In this document: positions 1-9,001 of the stretch, in pieces
Position numbering within the stretch: the first letter of the stretch is position 1
How the letters are laid out: each line of letters begins with the position of its first letter
Source of the DNA: Streptomyces spiramyceticus
GTDB taxonomy: Bacteria; Actinomycetota; Actinomycetes; Streptomycetales; Streptomycetaceae
Direction: 5' to 3'
NCBI RefSeq assembly: GCF_028807635.1
Contig: NZ_JARBAX010000001.1
Coordinates: 3,550,501 to 3,614,500, forward strand
Length of the DNA stretch: 64,000 bases
Notes under the pieces: model-generated
The model's database searches: none
What the model was told of the DNA's origin: nothing
Seen by the model: the letters and a program-made list of their open reading frames with translations, nothing else
Program-made: the position numbers and the translations under genes

Positions 1-65
1 GGCGTGCGAGGTTGGCCGCGCCGTGTCGGCTTCAGCGCAGGGAACCCGAGGGAAGAGGTGGGCGG

Positions 66-1481
66 ATGATGGCCGCCACGAAGAGGATTGCCGTCGGCGT
101 CGCCGCCTTCACCATGGCGGGTGGGCTCGCAGCCTGTTCCGGCCTCGGTGTCGGATTCGGTTCAGGATCCGGTGAATCCGGTGAACTCGGTACGGAACAA
201 GGCGCCCACGGCGCGAAGAAGGAAGCCCCTGCCGCGCCCAAGAGTGCGGTGCGTCTGATCGGCGACGGCTCCACTGCGTACACCGGAACTCAACCCCATC
301 AGCTCAAGCCCCATCGCCTGAAGGCGGGTCAGAGGCCTCCGCAGTTCGTGGTCTTCTCCTGGGACGGAGCGGGCGAGGACAGCCAGCGGCTCTTCTCCCA
401 CTTCCGCAACGTGGGCAAGAAGTACGACGCGACGATGACGTACTTCCTCAGCGGCGTATATCTGCTGCCGGAGGACAAGAGGCACCTCTACGAACCACCA
501 CAGCACCCGGCGGGCCGGTCCGACATCGGCTTCAACGACGTCGTGGGAATCAGCGACACCGTGGACCAGCTCCGCGGTGCCTGGCTTGAGGGCAACGAGA
601 TCGGTACGCACTTCAACGGCCACTTCTGCGGCAAGAACGGTGGCGTGGGCACCTGGTCCAAGGAGGAGTGGAAGAGCGAGATCGCGCAGGCCAAGGCCTT
701 CGTGAAGCGCTGGAAGACCAACGCGGGCCTGAAGAACACCGAGCCCCTGCCGTTCGACTACGACAAGGAGCTCGTCGGCGCCCGCACGCCCTGCCTGGAA
801 GGGCAGCGGAACATGATCCGGGCCGGAAGAGAGCTGGGTTTCCGCTACGACTCCAGCGGCGTCGGCAAGCAGGTGTGGCCGAAGAAGACCGACGGCCTGT
901 GGGACCTGCCGCTGCAGTTGGTCCCGGTGCCGGGACGGGCCCTTGAAACGCTCTCGATGGACTACAACTTCATGGTCAACCAGTCGGGAACCGTCAAGGG
1001 TGATCCTTCGCAGCACGAGGTCTGGGGCAACCAGATGCGCGACGCACTGCTCCGGGCCTTCGGCCGTTCGTACAACGGAAACCGCGCCCCGCTGATCATC
1101 GGCAACCACTTCGAGTCCTGGAACGGCGGCACGTACATGCGCGCCGTCGAGGAGACGATCAAGACGGTCTGCGTGCAGAAGGAGGTGCGCTGCGTCTCCT
1201 TCAGGCAGCTCGCCGACTGGCTGGACGCGCAGGACCCGGCGGTGCTGGAGAAGATGCGCACCCTGGATGTCGGCCAGGCCCCGAAGGAGGGCTGGGCATC
1301 ATTCCTGACCGCCCAGCCCGAGGCCGCCTCGCCCATGCCTGCCCCGCCCGCTGCCGCTCCGCCCGCTGCCGTCCCGCCCGGGGCCGTCCCGAACGTCGTC
1401 GGCCCGCCTGCCGACGCCCACACACAGCTGACCCCCGGCACGGGAGCGACGCATCCGGTCACGCCGGCTGAGGGGCGCTGA
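66..1481 (+). CDS. Polysaccharide deacetylase-like lipoprotein
   Basis: A 471-residue secreted lipoprotein. The ATG at 66 (or the adjacent one at 69) follows the purine-rich stretch GGAAGAGGTG and gives a typical signal peptide ending in a lipobox, LAAC, with Cys24 the predicted lipidated residue. The body resembles NodB-type carbohydrate esterases: SWDGAGED stands where the metal-binding TFDDG motif is expected, GTHFNGH matches the HxxxH metal motif, and GARTPC matches the RxPY motif. Substrate is unknown; a cell-wall or capsular glycan is likely from location. The last 60 residues are Ala/Pro-rich, probably a wall-spanning linker. Its 3' end overlaps the convergent ATPase gene by 23 bp. Function is inferred from motifs, some of which are non-canonical. 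Confidence 0.82.
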   Translation: MMAATKRIAVGVAAFTMAGGLAACSGLGVGFGSGSGESGELGTEQGAHGAKKEAPAAPKSAVRLIGDGSTAYTGTQPHQLKPHRLKAGQRPPQFVVFSWDGAGEDSQRLFSHFRNVGKKYDATMTYFLSGVYLLPEDKRHLYEPPQHPAGRSDIGFNDVVGISDTVDQLRGAWLEGNEIGTHFNGHFCGKNGGVGTWSKEEWKSEIAQAKAFVKRWKTNAGLKNTEPLPFDYDKELVGARTPCLEGQRNMIRAGRELGFRYDSSGVGKQVWPKKTDGLWDLPLQLVPVPGRALETLSMDYNFMVNQSGTVKGDPSQHEVWGNQMRDALLRAFGRSYNGNRAPLIIGNHFESWNGGTYMRAVEETIKTVCVQKEVRCVSFRQLADWLDAQDPAVLEKMRTLDVGQAPKEGWASFLTAQPEAASPMPAPPAAAPPAAVPPGAVPNVVGPPADAHTQLTPGTGATHPVTPAEGR

Positions 1482-2454
1482 CCTCCGCGAATCGCTCACT
1501 GAGCACGAAGGCGGGGTCGACCTGCGCAGCCAGGTCGACGCCCGTCTTCGCGTTTCCCCAGCTCTCCGCGTTCTTCAGGTGGAAGTGCACCATCTGGCGC
1601 GTGTAGCGCTCCCAGTCGCGGTGCGCGTACGAGTCCTCCGCGGCGTTCTGCAGCGCCTGGAGGGCCAGGCGATTGTCCGCCTCCAGCAGCTCGAAGCGGG
1701 ACGGGCGGCCCTTCTCCATCGCACGGACCCACTCCGATGCCCCGACGGTGATGAGGAGGTCGTCGCCCACCTGCTCGCGCAGGAAGTCGATGTCGTCCTG
1801 ACCGTGCACCTTGTTGCCGACGACCTTGAGGGATACGCCGTAGTCCCGGGCGTACTCCTTGTACTGGCGATAGACGGACACGCCCTTTCGGGTCGGCTCC
1901 GCCACCAGGAATGTCATGTCGAAGCGGGTGAACATGCCGGAGGCGAAGGAGTCGGAACCGGCCGTCATGTCCACCACGACGTACTCTTCGGGGCCGTCGA
2001 CGAGGTGGTTGAGGCACAGCTCGACCGCCCCCACCTTGGAGTGGTAACAGGCGACACCCAGGTCGGACTCGGTAAAGGGGCCGGTGGCCATCAGCCGGAT
2101 CGGGCCGTCGTCGAGCTCCACGGTGCGGGCGCATGCGTCGTACACCGGGTTGTCCTCGGTCACTCGCAGAAGGCGCGAACCCTCGCCTGGCGGCGTCGTC
2201 TTGATCATCGTCTCGGCGGACGTGATCCGGGGGTTGGTGCCGCGCAGGTAGTTCTTGATCAGGGGGAGGTGCGCGCCCATCGCGGGCAGCTCCGCGGACT
2301 CCGTCTCGTCGAGACCGAGGGCGGCGCCCAGGTGCTGGTTGATGTCGGCATCCACGGCTACGACCGGGGCCTCGTTGGCGGTGAGGTGGCGGATGAACAG
2401 CGAAGACAGCGTGGTCTTGCCGCTGCCGCCCTTACCCACGAAAGCGATCTTCAT
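1459..2454 (-). CDS. MinD/ParA/CooC-like P-loop ATPase
   Basis: A 331-residue deviant Walker ATPase. The ATG at 2454 opens directly on MKIAFVGKGGSGKTT, whose GKGGSGKTT (residues 7-15) is the signature P-loop of the MinD/ParA/CooC group; an in-frame GTG lies six bases upstream. VAVDADIN is the switch region and VVVDMTAGSD the Walker B region. CooC-type proteins insert metals into enzymes and ParA/MinD types position cargo; nothing here decides between them, since no CO dehydrogenase or partner gene is adjacent. It is convergent with the deacetylase gene and divergent from the Fic-like gene. Confidence 0.85.
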   Translation of the reverse strand: MKIAFVGKGGSGKTTLSSLFIRHLTANEAPVVAVDADINQHLGAALGLDETESAELPAMGAHLPLIKNYLRGTNPRITSAETMIKTTPPGEGSRLLRVTEDNPVYDACARTVELDDGPIRLMATGPFTESDLGVACYHSKVGAVELCLNHLVDGPEEYVVVDMTAGSDSFASGMFTRFDMTFLVAEPTRKGVSVYRQYKEYARDYGVSLKVVGNKVHGQDDIDFLREQVGDDLLITVGASEWVRAMEKGRPSRFELLEADNRLALQALQNAAEDSYAHRDWERYTRQMVHFHLKNAESWGNAKTGVDLAAQVDPAFVLSERFAEVSAPQPA

Positions 2455-2556
2455 GTTCACCAAGGGTAATCCCATGATTGCGAGCCGTGTGTGCAGTGAG
2501 TGAAGAAGACCACTCCAAGGTGGGGCGGGTGGTATTGCTGCGTAGGCTCCTTACCT

Positions 2557-3381
2557 ATGAGTACGACACCTGATCCACTCGCGGCGCTGGGCGAACTTCC
2601 TGGCGTACCCGAGGCCGTGGACTCCGTACGCAAGGCCGTGGACCGGGTCTACGGACACCGCGTCATGCGGCGTCGCAGCAATGAGATCACCGCAGAGGCG
2701 GCGCTGCGCGGGGCGCGCGGTTCGGCGGCGCTCGCGGGCGCGGACTGGGCTCTGGAGGAGGTGCGGCGGCGTACCGACTTCAGCGTCGACGACGAGTCGC
2801 GAATCGTCGGCGCTGCGCTGCGGCTGACCGCGGAGGCCGGCCAGTTGCTCTCGATCTGGCGTCAGTCGCCGCTGCGCGTGCTGGCCAGGCTGCATCTGGT
2901 CGCGGCGGGCGGCGCGGGGATTTCGGACGACCTGGTCGGCAGGCCGAGGCTCGCGGGGGAGCCGGTGGACGAGCCGCTCATCGAACTTCCGCTGCCGGGC
3001 GCCGACGAAGTGGCGGGCCGGCTCGAAGGGCTCTCGGAGCTGATCATCGCGGGCGGCTCGGCACCGGCGCTGGTGACCGCGGCGGTGGTACACGGCGAAC
3101 TGCTCGCGCTGCGCCCGTTCGGCTCGCACAACGGCCTGGTGGCCCGCACCGCGGAGCGGATCGTGCTGATCGGCAGCGGGCTCGACCCGAAGTCCGTGTG
3201 CCCGTCGGAGGTGGGACACGGGGAGCTGGGGCGGGCGGCGTACGCCGCTGCGCTCGACGGTTATGCGTCGGGCACGCCGGAAGGTGTGGCGGCGTGGATC
3301 GTGCACTGCGGACGTGCAGCCGAACTGGGCGCCAGGGAATCTACGGCCGTGTGCGAGGCGCTCCAGCGCGGGGCTGCCTGA
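2557..3381 (+). CDS. Fic/DOC-fold protein with degenerate active-site motif
   Basis: A 274-residue protein starting at the ATG at 2557 (MSTTPDPLAALGELPG). The region around residues 186-197 reads RPFGSHNGLVAR, which aligns with the Fic motif HPFx(D/E)GNGRxxR but replaces the catalytic His with Arg186, the acidic residue with Ser190, the first Gly with His191 and the ATP-binding Arg with Leu194. The flanking helical pattern (HGELLAL before, TAERIVL after) also fits a Fic core. Relatives in Streptomyces are usually labelled oxidoreductase or Fic family protein. If this is a true Fic fold it is unlikely to AMPylate. It lies near the ssd locus in the usual Streptomyces order, separated by the HAD gene. 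Confidence 0.7.
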   Translation: MSTTPDPLAALGELPGVPEAVDSVRKAVDRVYGHRVMRRRSNEITAEAALRGARGSAALAGADWALEEVRRRTDFSVDDESRIVGAALRLTAEAGQLLSIWRQSPLRVLARLHLVAAGGAGISDDLVGRPRLAGEPVDEPLIELPLPGADEVAGRLEGLSELIIAGGSAPALVTAAVVHGELLALRPFGSHNGLVARTAERIVLIGSGLDPKSVCPSEVGHGELGRAAYAAALDGYASGTPEGVAAWIVHCGRAAELGARESTAVCEALQRGAA

Positions 3382-3445
3382 ACTTCCCGCGTACGCCAAT
3401 CTGCGTACGCAATGCGCGCCTGTACAAGTGCCCGTACAAAGGGTT

Positions 3446-3474
3446 GCGGCGGTACCAATGAGTGGTACCGCCGC
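3446..3474. terminator. Hairpin after the Fic-like gene; rest of 3382-3731 holds no gene
   Basis: Within the 350-bp convergent gap a perfect 12-bp stem GCGGCGGTACCA / TGGTACCGCCGC with a 5-nt loop sits 65 bp after the Fic-like stop codon. There is no T-run directly after it, which is usual for Streptomyces terminators. The remaining bases to 3731 show no convincing ORF; the segment from about 3700 is comparatively A/T-rich. Confidence 0.6.
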
Positions 3475-3731
3475 TGGCATGTCCGCCGGGTTACCAAGCG
3501 TCCTCGATTTTTGCCCATCAGGTCGGGAACTTTGCCCGTCACCTGGTGCGGCTGGCCCGTAATCGACGGGTCGACGTCGCGTGGGTGCCCGGCTTTCATG
3601 CTCGGTCCGTGGGGCCTTCTTGCGTTTTAAGGTGATCCTCTCGGATGTCCTTGGTCTCGCGGGCCGTAAATCCTTTCTACTCCAGTGGACGCATAAGTGA
3701 AACCCCTGGCGCCGCTTCTTTACTTTTAGAT

Positions 3732-4607
3732 TCAAATGCGGGTAAAAACTCCACGTCGGGGACGGGGTAGGCGGCCGGGCCTGCGGCTGACGTACCAGAC
3801 CAGACCCGCGGTGGCGGCGGCCGCACCCACTGCGGCTGCCGCGACGAGCGCCGGACGGGGCGGCATGGAGAAGGCAGGCAGCCGCTGCTTGAGGCGGACC
3901 GGACGGTTGAAGACGAGAATCGGCCACTCGCGTGCGAGCGCCTCGCGGCGCAGGGCCCGGTCCGGGTTGACCGCGTAGGGATGGCCGACCGACTCGAGCA
4001 TCGGGATGTCGGTGGCCGAGTCGCTGTACGCGTAACAGCGCGACAGGTCGTAGCCCTCCGACTCGGCGAGTTCCCTGATGGCCTCGGCCTTGGTGGGGCC
4101 GTAGGCGTAGTACTCGATCTCGCCCGTGAAGCAGCCGTCGTCGCCGACGACCATCCGGGTCGCGACCACGCGGTCGGCGCCGAGGAGCTCCCCGATCGGC
4201 TCGACGACCTCGGCTCCGGAGGTGGAGACGATCACGACATCGCGGCCGGCGGTGTGGTGCTCCTCGATGAGGGAGGCCGCCTCGTCGTAGATGATCGGGT
4301 CGATCAGGTCATGCAGCGTCCCGGCGACGATCTCCCGGACCTGCTGGACGTTCCAGCCCTTGCAGAGTGCGGAGAGGTACTCGCGCATCCGCTCCATCTG
4401 GTCGTGGTCGGCGCCGCCGGCGAGGAAGACGAACTGCGTGTACGCGGTGCGCAGAACCGCGCCCCGGCTGATCAGTCCACCTTGGTAGAAGGACTTGCTG
4501 AAGGTCAGCGTGCTCGACTTCGCAATGACGGTCTTGTCGAGGTCGAAGAAGGCGGCTGTTCGCGGCAAGGAGTGGTTTTCCACGAGGCGAGCATATGCGC
4601 CCACCAT
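3732..4607 (-). CDS. HAD-IB family hydrolase with C-terminal membrane anchor
   Basis: A 291-residue HAD phosphatase of subfamily IB (SerB-like). The nucleophile motif FFDLDKTVI places Asp22 and Asp24; VIVSTSG is motif II, and YSDSATDIPML is the terminal acidic motif. Related Streptomyces proteins are annotated as inhibition of morphological differentiation proteins. Residues 245-275 form one hydrophobic segment (VAAAAVGAAAATAGLVWYV) followed by RRPGRLPRPRRG, so the enzyme is probably tail-anchored facing the cytoplasm. Substrate unknown; phosphoserine or a phospholipid intermediate are family options. The start at 4607 has no clear Shine-Dalgarno; a GTG at residue 9 is an alternative. It is divergent from ssd. 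Confidence 0.85.
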   Translation of the reverse strand: MVGAYARLVENHSLPRTAAFFDLDKTVIAKSSTLTFSKSFYQGGLISRGAVLRTAYTQFVFLAGGADHDQMERMREYLSALCKGWNVQQVREIVAGTLHDLIDPIIYDEAASLIEEHHTAGRDVVIVSTSGAEVVEPIGELLGADRVVATRMVVGDDGCFTGEIEYYAYGPTKAEAIRELAESEGYDLSRCYAYSDSATDIPMLESVGHPYAVNPDRALRREALAREWPILVFNRPVRLKQRLPAFSMPPRPALVAAAAVGAAAATAGLVWYVSRRPGRLPRPRRGVFTRI

Positions 4608-4729
4608 TCGGCGTACGCTGTGGCGCGTGGGTTTGCCTGAGAAGGCTCTCGGGTACACCATGGAAGTCACGGATCGTTCGCGACCGTGCTACCCCGGTCC
4701 GACTCCTCCCCCCCCGAGTCGGCCGTGGA

Positions 4730-4764
4730 GACGACCCCCGCTCTCCCCCCCGGCGGGGGTCGTC
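4730..4764. terminator. Strong hairpin in the HAD-ssd divergent gap
   Basis: A 12-bp stem (4730-4741 with 4753-4764, left arm ending ACGACCCCCGC) with an 11-nt loop lies inside the 429-bp gap between the divergent HAD and ssd genes. Being in a divergent promoter region it could be an attenuator or the end of an unannotated transcript rather than a gene terminator. The rest of 4608-5036 contains no ORF with convincing codon use; the ssd promoter presumably lies between about 4850 and 5010. Confidence 0.5.
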
Positions 4765-5036
4765 GCATGTCCGGATGCGTTTCGGGCCTTCGGTTCTGAT
4801 CATTTCTCCCCTTTGTGGACCTTGTCGCGCCGGCCTTCCACTCATGAGACTCATCACGCTGTGTAGTGGTTCCGCAGCTCTCGGAAGTCACTGGTATAGG
4901 TGAACGGGATATTCACAAGTGATGAGTTGTCCCCAGTTTTTCGGCAAGATCCACACGATTTTCCTGATCCCCGCACGGTGATTCCGTTCGCGAAGTTCGC
5001 GGACAGAAGGAATCGCAGTGAGAGGGGGCGGAGATC

Positions 5037-6158
5037 GTGGCTGTATCAACTACTTCCGACGGACTGCCGACCGCCGAAGGGCGCCGGGGCGGACCGCTGA
5101 TCGTCACCGAGGACGTCGACCTGCTCGACGATCTGCTGCGGCTGTGCGCCGCGGCCGGTGCCGAGCCGGAAGTCCACCACGCCGTGCCGGAGCGCAGGGG
5201 CGGCTGGGAAGGTGCCCCGCTGATCCTGGTCGGCGACGATGCGGCCGACCGGGTGCGCGGGGCAGTGCTCGGGCGCGGGGCCGCCCGCAGGCGCGGCGTG
5301 ATGCTGGTGGGCAAGGACCAGGACGACCCCGATGTCTGGCGCCGGGCGGTCGAGATCGGCGCCGACCATGTGCTGCGGCTGCCCGACGCCGAGTCCTGGC
5401 TGGTCGAGCGCATCGCCGACGTGGCGGAGGGTGTGGGACGGCAGGCGCTGACCGTGGGGGTGCTCGGAGGCCGGGGCGGGGCAGGGGCTTCGACGCTGGC
5501 GTGTGCGCTTGCGGTGGGAGCGGCTCGCTGCGGGCAGCGCACGATGCTCATCGACGGTGATCCGCTGGGGGGCGGTCTCGATGTGCTGCTCGGCGGGGAG
5601 GCCGTGGAAGGCATGCGGTGGCCGGATTTCGCCGAATCCAGGGGGCGCGTCGGCAGCGGCGCCCTCGAAGAGTCGCTGCCCGAGCTTCATGCGCTGCGCG
5701 TGCTGAGCTGGGACCGTGGTGACCGGGTGGTCATTCCCCCAGAAGCGATGAGGGCGGTGCTGGCAGCCGCCAGGCGGCGCGGCGGGGTGGTGGTCGTGGA
5801 TCTGCCGCGCCGGGTCGACGAGGCCGTGGCCGAGGCGCTGGCCCAGTTGGACCTCGGGCTGCTGGTGGTGCCCGCGGAGCTGCGGGCCGTCGCAGCGGCG
5901 AGCCGGGTGGCGTCGACCGCGGGCATGGTCCTGAAGGACCTGCGGGCGGTGGTGCGCGGGCCGTACGCCGCGGGGCTCGACGAGGACTCTGTGGCACGGC
6001 TGCTGGGGCTTCCGCTGGCCGGTGAACTGCCGGTGGAACCAGGGCTGCTGGAGGCGCAGGCGGGCGGGACGCCCCCGGGCGGGAGTGCGCGCGGGCCGCT
6101 GGCCCGGTTCTGCACGGCGTTCTGGGAGCAGGCGCTGGCCGGGGGCGGTGTCTCATGA
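5037..6158 (+). CDS. ssd: Septum site-determining protein Ssd (CpaE-like)
   Basis: A 373-residue protein of the CpaE/Ssd branch of the MinD superfamily. The GTG at 5037 follows a strong GAGGGGGCGGAG ribosome site. Residues 1-125 form a receiver-like pseudo-domain with no clear phospho-acceptor; from about residue 140 the ATPase core begins, with GGRGGAGAST (about 144-153) as a P-loop that lacks the usual GKT ending, and LIDGDPLGGGLD as switch I. In Tad systems this protein localises the pilus machine; the mycobacterial Ssd affects septum placement. Its stop overlaps the tadA start by 4 bp (ATGA), so the two are translationally coupled. Confidence 0.88.
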   Translation: MAVSTTSDGLPTAEGRRGGPLIVTEDVDLLDDLLRLCAAAGAEPEVHHAVPERRGGWEGAPLILVGDDAADRVRGAVLGRGAARRRGVMLVGKDQDDPDVWRRAVEIGADHVLRLPDAESWLVERIADVAEGVGRQALTVGVLGGRGGAGASTLACALAVGAARCGQRTMLIDGDPLGGGLDVLLGGEAVEGMRWPDFAESRGRVGSGALEESLPELHALRVLSWDRGDRVVIPPEAMRAVLAAARRRGGVVVVDLPRRVDEAVAEALAQLDLGLLVVPAELRAVAAASRVASTAGMVLKDLRAVVRGPYAAGLDEDSVARLLGLPLAGELPVEPGLLEAQAGGTPPGGSARGPLARFCTAFWEQALAGGGVS

Positions 6159-7303
6159 GCGCGGAGCTTCTGGACGCCGTACGGCAGCGGCTCGCGGAGA
6201 GCGGGGCCGAGCCGACACCGGCCAGGGTGGCCGCCGCCTTGCGGGCCCAGGGGCGTCTCCTCGGGGACGCGGAAGTGCTGGGCGCAGCCGAGGAGTTGCG
6301 CTGTGAGCTGGTGGGGACTGGGGTGCTGGAACCGCTGCTCGCGGATCCTTCGGTGACGGATGTGCTGGTGTCTGCGCCCGACCGGGTGTGGGTGGACCGG
6401 GGCGGTGGCCTTGAGCTCACCCGGGTTTCCTTCCCGGACGCGGCGGCGGTGCGCAGGCTGGCGCAGCGGCTCGCGGCGGTGGCCGGTCGGCGGCTGGACG
6501 ATGCGAGGCCGTGGGTGGACGCGCGGCTGCCGGACGGGACACGCATGCATGCGGTGCTGCCGCCTGTGGCGGTCGGATCGACGTGCCTGTCGTTGCGGGT
6601 GGTGCGGCCGAAAGCATTCTCGCTGGAGGAGCTGGTCGCGGCGGGGACGGTGCCGCCCGGCGGCGACCGGGTACTGCGGGCGCTGATCGAAGCCAGGCTC
6701 TCGTACCTGATCAGCGGGGGCACGGGCACAGGGAAGACCACGCTGCTTTCGACGCTGCTGGGACTGGTCGGGGAGCGCGAGCGGATCGTACTGGCCGAGG
6801 ATTCGGCGGAGTTGAAGCCCGACCATCCGCATGTGGTGCGGCTGGAGTCGCGGCCCGCGAACCAGGAGGGCGCGGGTCAGGTCACGCTGCAGGACTTGGT
6901 GCGGCAGGCGTTGCGGATGCGGCCCGACCGGCTGGTGGTCGGCGAGGTGCGAGGCGCGGAGGTGGCCGTACTCCTGGCGGCCCTCAACACCGGGCACGAG
7001 GGTGGCTGCGGGACTGTCCATGCCAATGCGGCGGCGGATGTTCCGGCGCGTCTTGAGGCGCTCGGTGCGGCTGCGGGCCTCGACCGGGCGGCGCTGCACA
7101 GTCAGTTGGCCGCGGCGCTGTCGGTGGTGGTCCATCTCGTACGGACCCGGGGCGGATTGCGGCGGGTCGCGGAGGTCCATGTCCTGGAGCGGGACGCGGC
7201 GGGCCTTGTGGTGACGGTGCCGGCGCTGCGGTGGGGTGCGGAGGCCTTTTCGTACGAGCGCGGATGGACCCGGCTGCGGGCGCTGATCGGGGGTGCGTTG
7301 TGA
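6155..7303 (+). CDS. TadA/CpaF secretion ATPase
   Basis: A 382-residue VirB11/CpaF-type ATPase, the motor for tight-adherence pilus assembly. SGGTGTGKTT spans residues 187-196 with Lys194 in the Walker A; the Asp-box is AEDSAEL, Walker B is LVVGEVRGAE, and the His-box includes GTVHANAA. The length matches the family in actinobacteria (about 380-400). The start is fixed by the ATGA overlap with ssd, and its TGA overlaps the GTG of tadB (GTGA). It should act on the cytoplasmic face with TadB and TadC. Confidence 0.93.
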   Translation: MSAELLDAVRQRLAESGAEPTPARVAAALRAQGRLLGDAEVLGAAEELRCELVGTGVLEPLLADPSVTDVLVSAPDRVWVDRGGGLELTRVSFPDAAAVRRLAQRLAAVAGRRLDDARPWVDARLPDGTRMHAVLPPVAVGSTCLSLRVVRPKAFSLEELVAAGTVPPGGDRVLRALIEARLSYLISGGTGTGKTTLLSTLLGLVGERERIVLAEDSAELKPDHPHVVRLESRPANQEGAGQVTLQDLVRQALRMRPDRLVVGEVRGAEVAVLLAALNTGHEGGCGTVHANAAADVPARLEALGAAAGLDRAALHSQLAAALSVVVHLVRTRGGLRRVAEVHVLERDAAGLVVTVPALRWGAEAFSYERGWTRLRALIGGAL

Positions 7304-8163
7304 CGGGGGCCGGAGTGGGGCCTGTGTGTGCGGCGGCGGTCTGTGCGGGGGCGGCGGCCTGGCTGATCGGAGGACGGGACGGCGACCTGCGGCGGGCGCG
7401 GCTGATGCTCGCGGGCGGTGCGGTGGACCCGGAGGCCTCGCCGACGCTGTGGGAGCGGCTGTTGTCGACGGCGCGCGGGCGGCTGGGGCGGGAGTGGCTG
7501 TGCGTGCCGGTGGCGGTGCTGCTCGCCGTACTGGCGGCGTCGGTGCTGCCGTTGGCCATGGGCGCGGTGGCGGTGCCGCTGGTGCGGCGCAGGCTGCGGG
7601 CGGGCGTGCGGCGGCGGGAGCGGGAGCGGCGGGCCGACGAGGTCATCGCGTTGTGCGGTGCGGTGGCCGGTGAGCTGCGGGCGGGGAGGCAGCCGGGGCA
7701 GGCGCTGTTCGCCGCCGCTGCGGGGACCGGTGGCCTGGGCTCGTCGGAGGCCGACGTGATGGCGGCGGCCCGGTTCGGCGGGGACGTACCGGAGGCGCTG
7801 CGCAGAGCGGCGCGGGAACCGGGGGCGGACGGGCTCGTGGGGGTCGCCGCGTGCTGGCGGGTGGCGGTGGACGGCGGGGCCGGTCTTGCGGCCGGGCTCG
7901 ACCGCCTTGAGGGCGCGCTGCGTGCCGAGCGCGACCAACGGGAGGACTTGCGCGCTCAGTTGGCGGGTGCTTGGGCGACCGTGGCGCTCCTCGCGCTGCT
8001 TCCGGTGGCGGGGCTGCTGATCGGCAGTGCGCTGGGGGCCGGGCCGCTTCTGGTGCTGCTGCATACGCCGGCCGGGCTCGGGTGCCTGTTGGCCGGCGGG
8101 TTGTTGGAGGGTGCGGGTCTCTTCTGGGCCAGGCGGATCGTACGGCGAGGAGAGGGCGCGTGA
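7300..8163 (+). CDS. TadB-like type II secretion F-domain membrane protein
   Basis: A 287-residue inner-membrane platform protein. The GTG at 7300 overlaps the tadA stop. Hydrophobic segments are seen near the N-terminus (AAAVCAGAAAWLIGG), around residues 68-95 (VAVLLAVLAASVLPLAMGAVAVPLV), and near the C-terminus (VALLALLPVAGLLIG and following). The cytoplasmic part carries the T2SSF pattern AVAGELRAGRQPGQAL. It pairs with TadC to form the pilus platform driven by TadA. GTGA coupling links it to tadC. Confidence 0.87.
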   Translation: MTGAGVGPVCAAAVCAGAAAWLIGGRDGDLRRARLMLAGGAVDPEASPTLWERLLSTARGRLGREWLCVPVAVLLAVLAASVLPLAMGAVAVPLVRRRLRAGVRRRERERRADEVIALCGAVAGELRAGRQPGQALFAAAAGTGGLGSSEADVMAAARFGGDVPEALRRAAREPGADGLVGVAACWRVAVDGGAGLAAGLDRLEGALRAERDQREDLRAQLAGAWATVALLALLPVAGLLIGSALGAGPLLVLLHTPAGLGCLLAGGLLEGAGLFWARRIVRRGEGA

Positions 8164-8969
8164 ACGGCGAAGTTGTCCACAGGCTGGGGGTGATGGTTTC
8201 CATCGCGGCAGCGGTGGTGTGGGCTGCGTTCGCGCTGGCCGGGCGGCGGCGGGAGCGGTTGCTGCGCAGGCGCCTCGCGGCGCTGCTGGCCACGGAGACG
8301 GCCGGTGGGGCGGGTAGGGCTGGAGCGACCGGCGCGCGGTACGGGCGGAGGTGGCCGCCGCGCGGGTTCCGTGCGTGGGCTCTGCGGTGGGGTCCGCCGC
8401 TGGGGGCGCTTGTCACCGGCTATGTGCTGGTCGGCGGGGTGATCGGCTGCTTGGTCGGGGTAGTCGCGGCATACGGCACGGTGCGGTGGCGGCGAGGACG
8501 TGGGGCGAGCGACGGGGACGTCCCGGTCGATGTCCGTCAACTTCCGCTCGCCGCCGACCTCCTGGCGGCTTGCATCTCCGCCGGGGCGGGGCCGCGCGAG
8601 GCGGCGGAGGCGGTCGGGGAGTCGCTGGGCGGGCCGGTGGGCGACCGGCTGGCGCGGACCGCGGCGGAATTGCGGCTCGGGGGAGATCCGACAGATGCCT
8701 GGGGCCGGTTGGGCGCGATACCGGGCGCCGCGGGGCTGGCCCGCTGTCTGGAGCGGGCGGGCGCCACCGGGGCTCCGGCGGCGGAGCCCGTGACCCGGAT
8801 GGCCGAGAGCCTCAGGGCGCAGCGGGCGCGGGAAGCCGCGGCCCGGGCGCAGCGGGCGGGCGTGCTGATTGTCGGCCCTGTCGGGCTGTGCTTTCTGCCC
8901 GCGTTCCTGGTGGTCGGAGTGGCGCCCGTGGTGATCGGACTGGCAAGCGGACTGATGAACAGCAACTGA
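8160..8969 (+). CDS. TadC-like type II secretion F-domain membrane protein
   Basis: A 269-residue partner of TadB. The GTG at 8160 overlaps the tadB stop (GTGA). An N-terminal helix (VSIAAAVVWAAFALA), a central hydrophobic pair (LVTGYVLVGGVIGCLVGVV) and a C-terminal helix (VGPVGLCFLPAFLVVGVAP) surround the T2SSF core with LAADLLAACISAGAGP. The arrangement TadA-TadB-TadC is diagnostic for an actinobacterial Flp/Tad pilus operon. Confidence 0.87.
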   Translation: MNGEVVHRLGVMVSIAAAVVWAAFALAGRRRERLLRRRLAALLATETAGGAGRAGATGARYGRRWPPRGFRAWALRWGPPLGALVTGYVLVGGVIGCLVGVVAAYGTVRWRRGRGASDGDVPVDVRQLPLAADLLAACISAGAGPREAAEAVGESLGGPVGDRLARTAAELRLGGDPTDAWGRLGAIPGAAGLARCLERAGATGAPAAEPVTRMAESLRAQRAREAAARAQRAGVLIVGPVGLCFLPAFLVVGVAPVVIGLASGLMNSN

Positions 8970-9001
8970 TCTGTGAACGGCAACTGACCTTGGGGGCTGA
9001 C

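Noticed and set aside
4667..4891. A 74-codon minus-strand frame in the HAD-ssd gap
   Set aside because: Low-complexity composition, no ribosome site, and it contains the strong hairpin; not supported as a gene.
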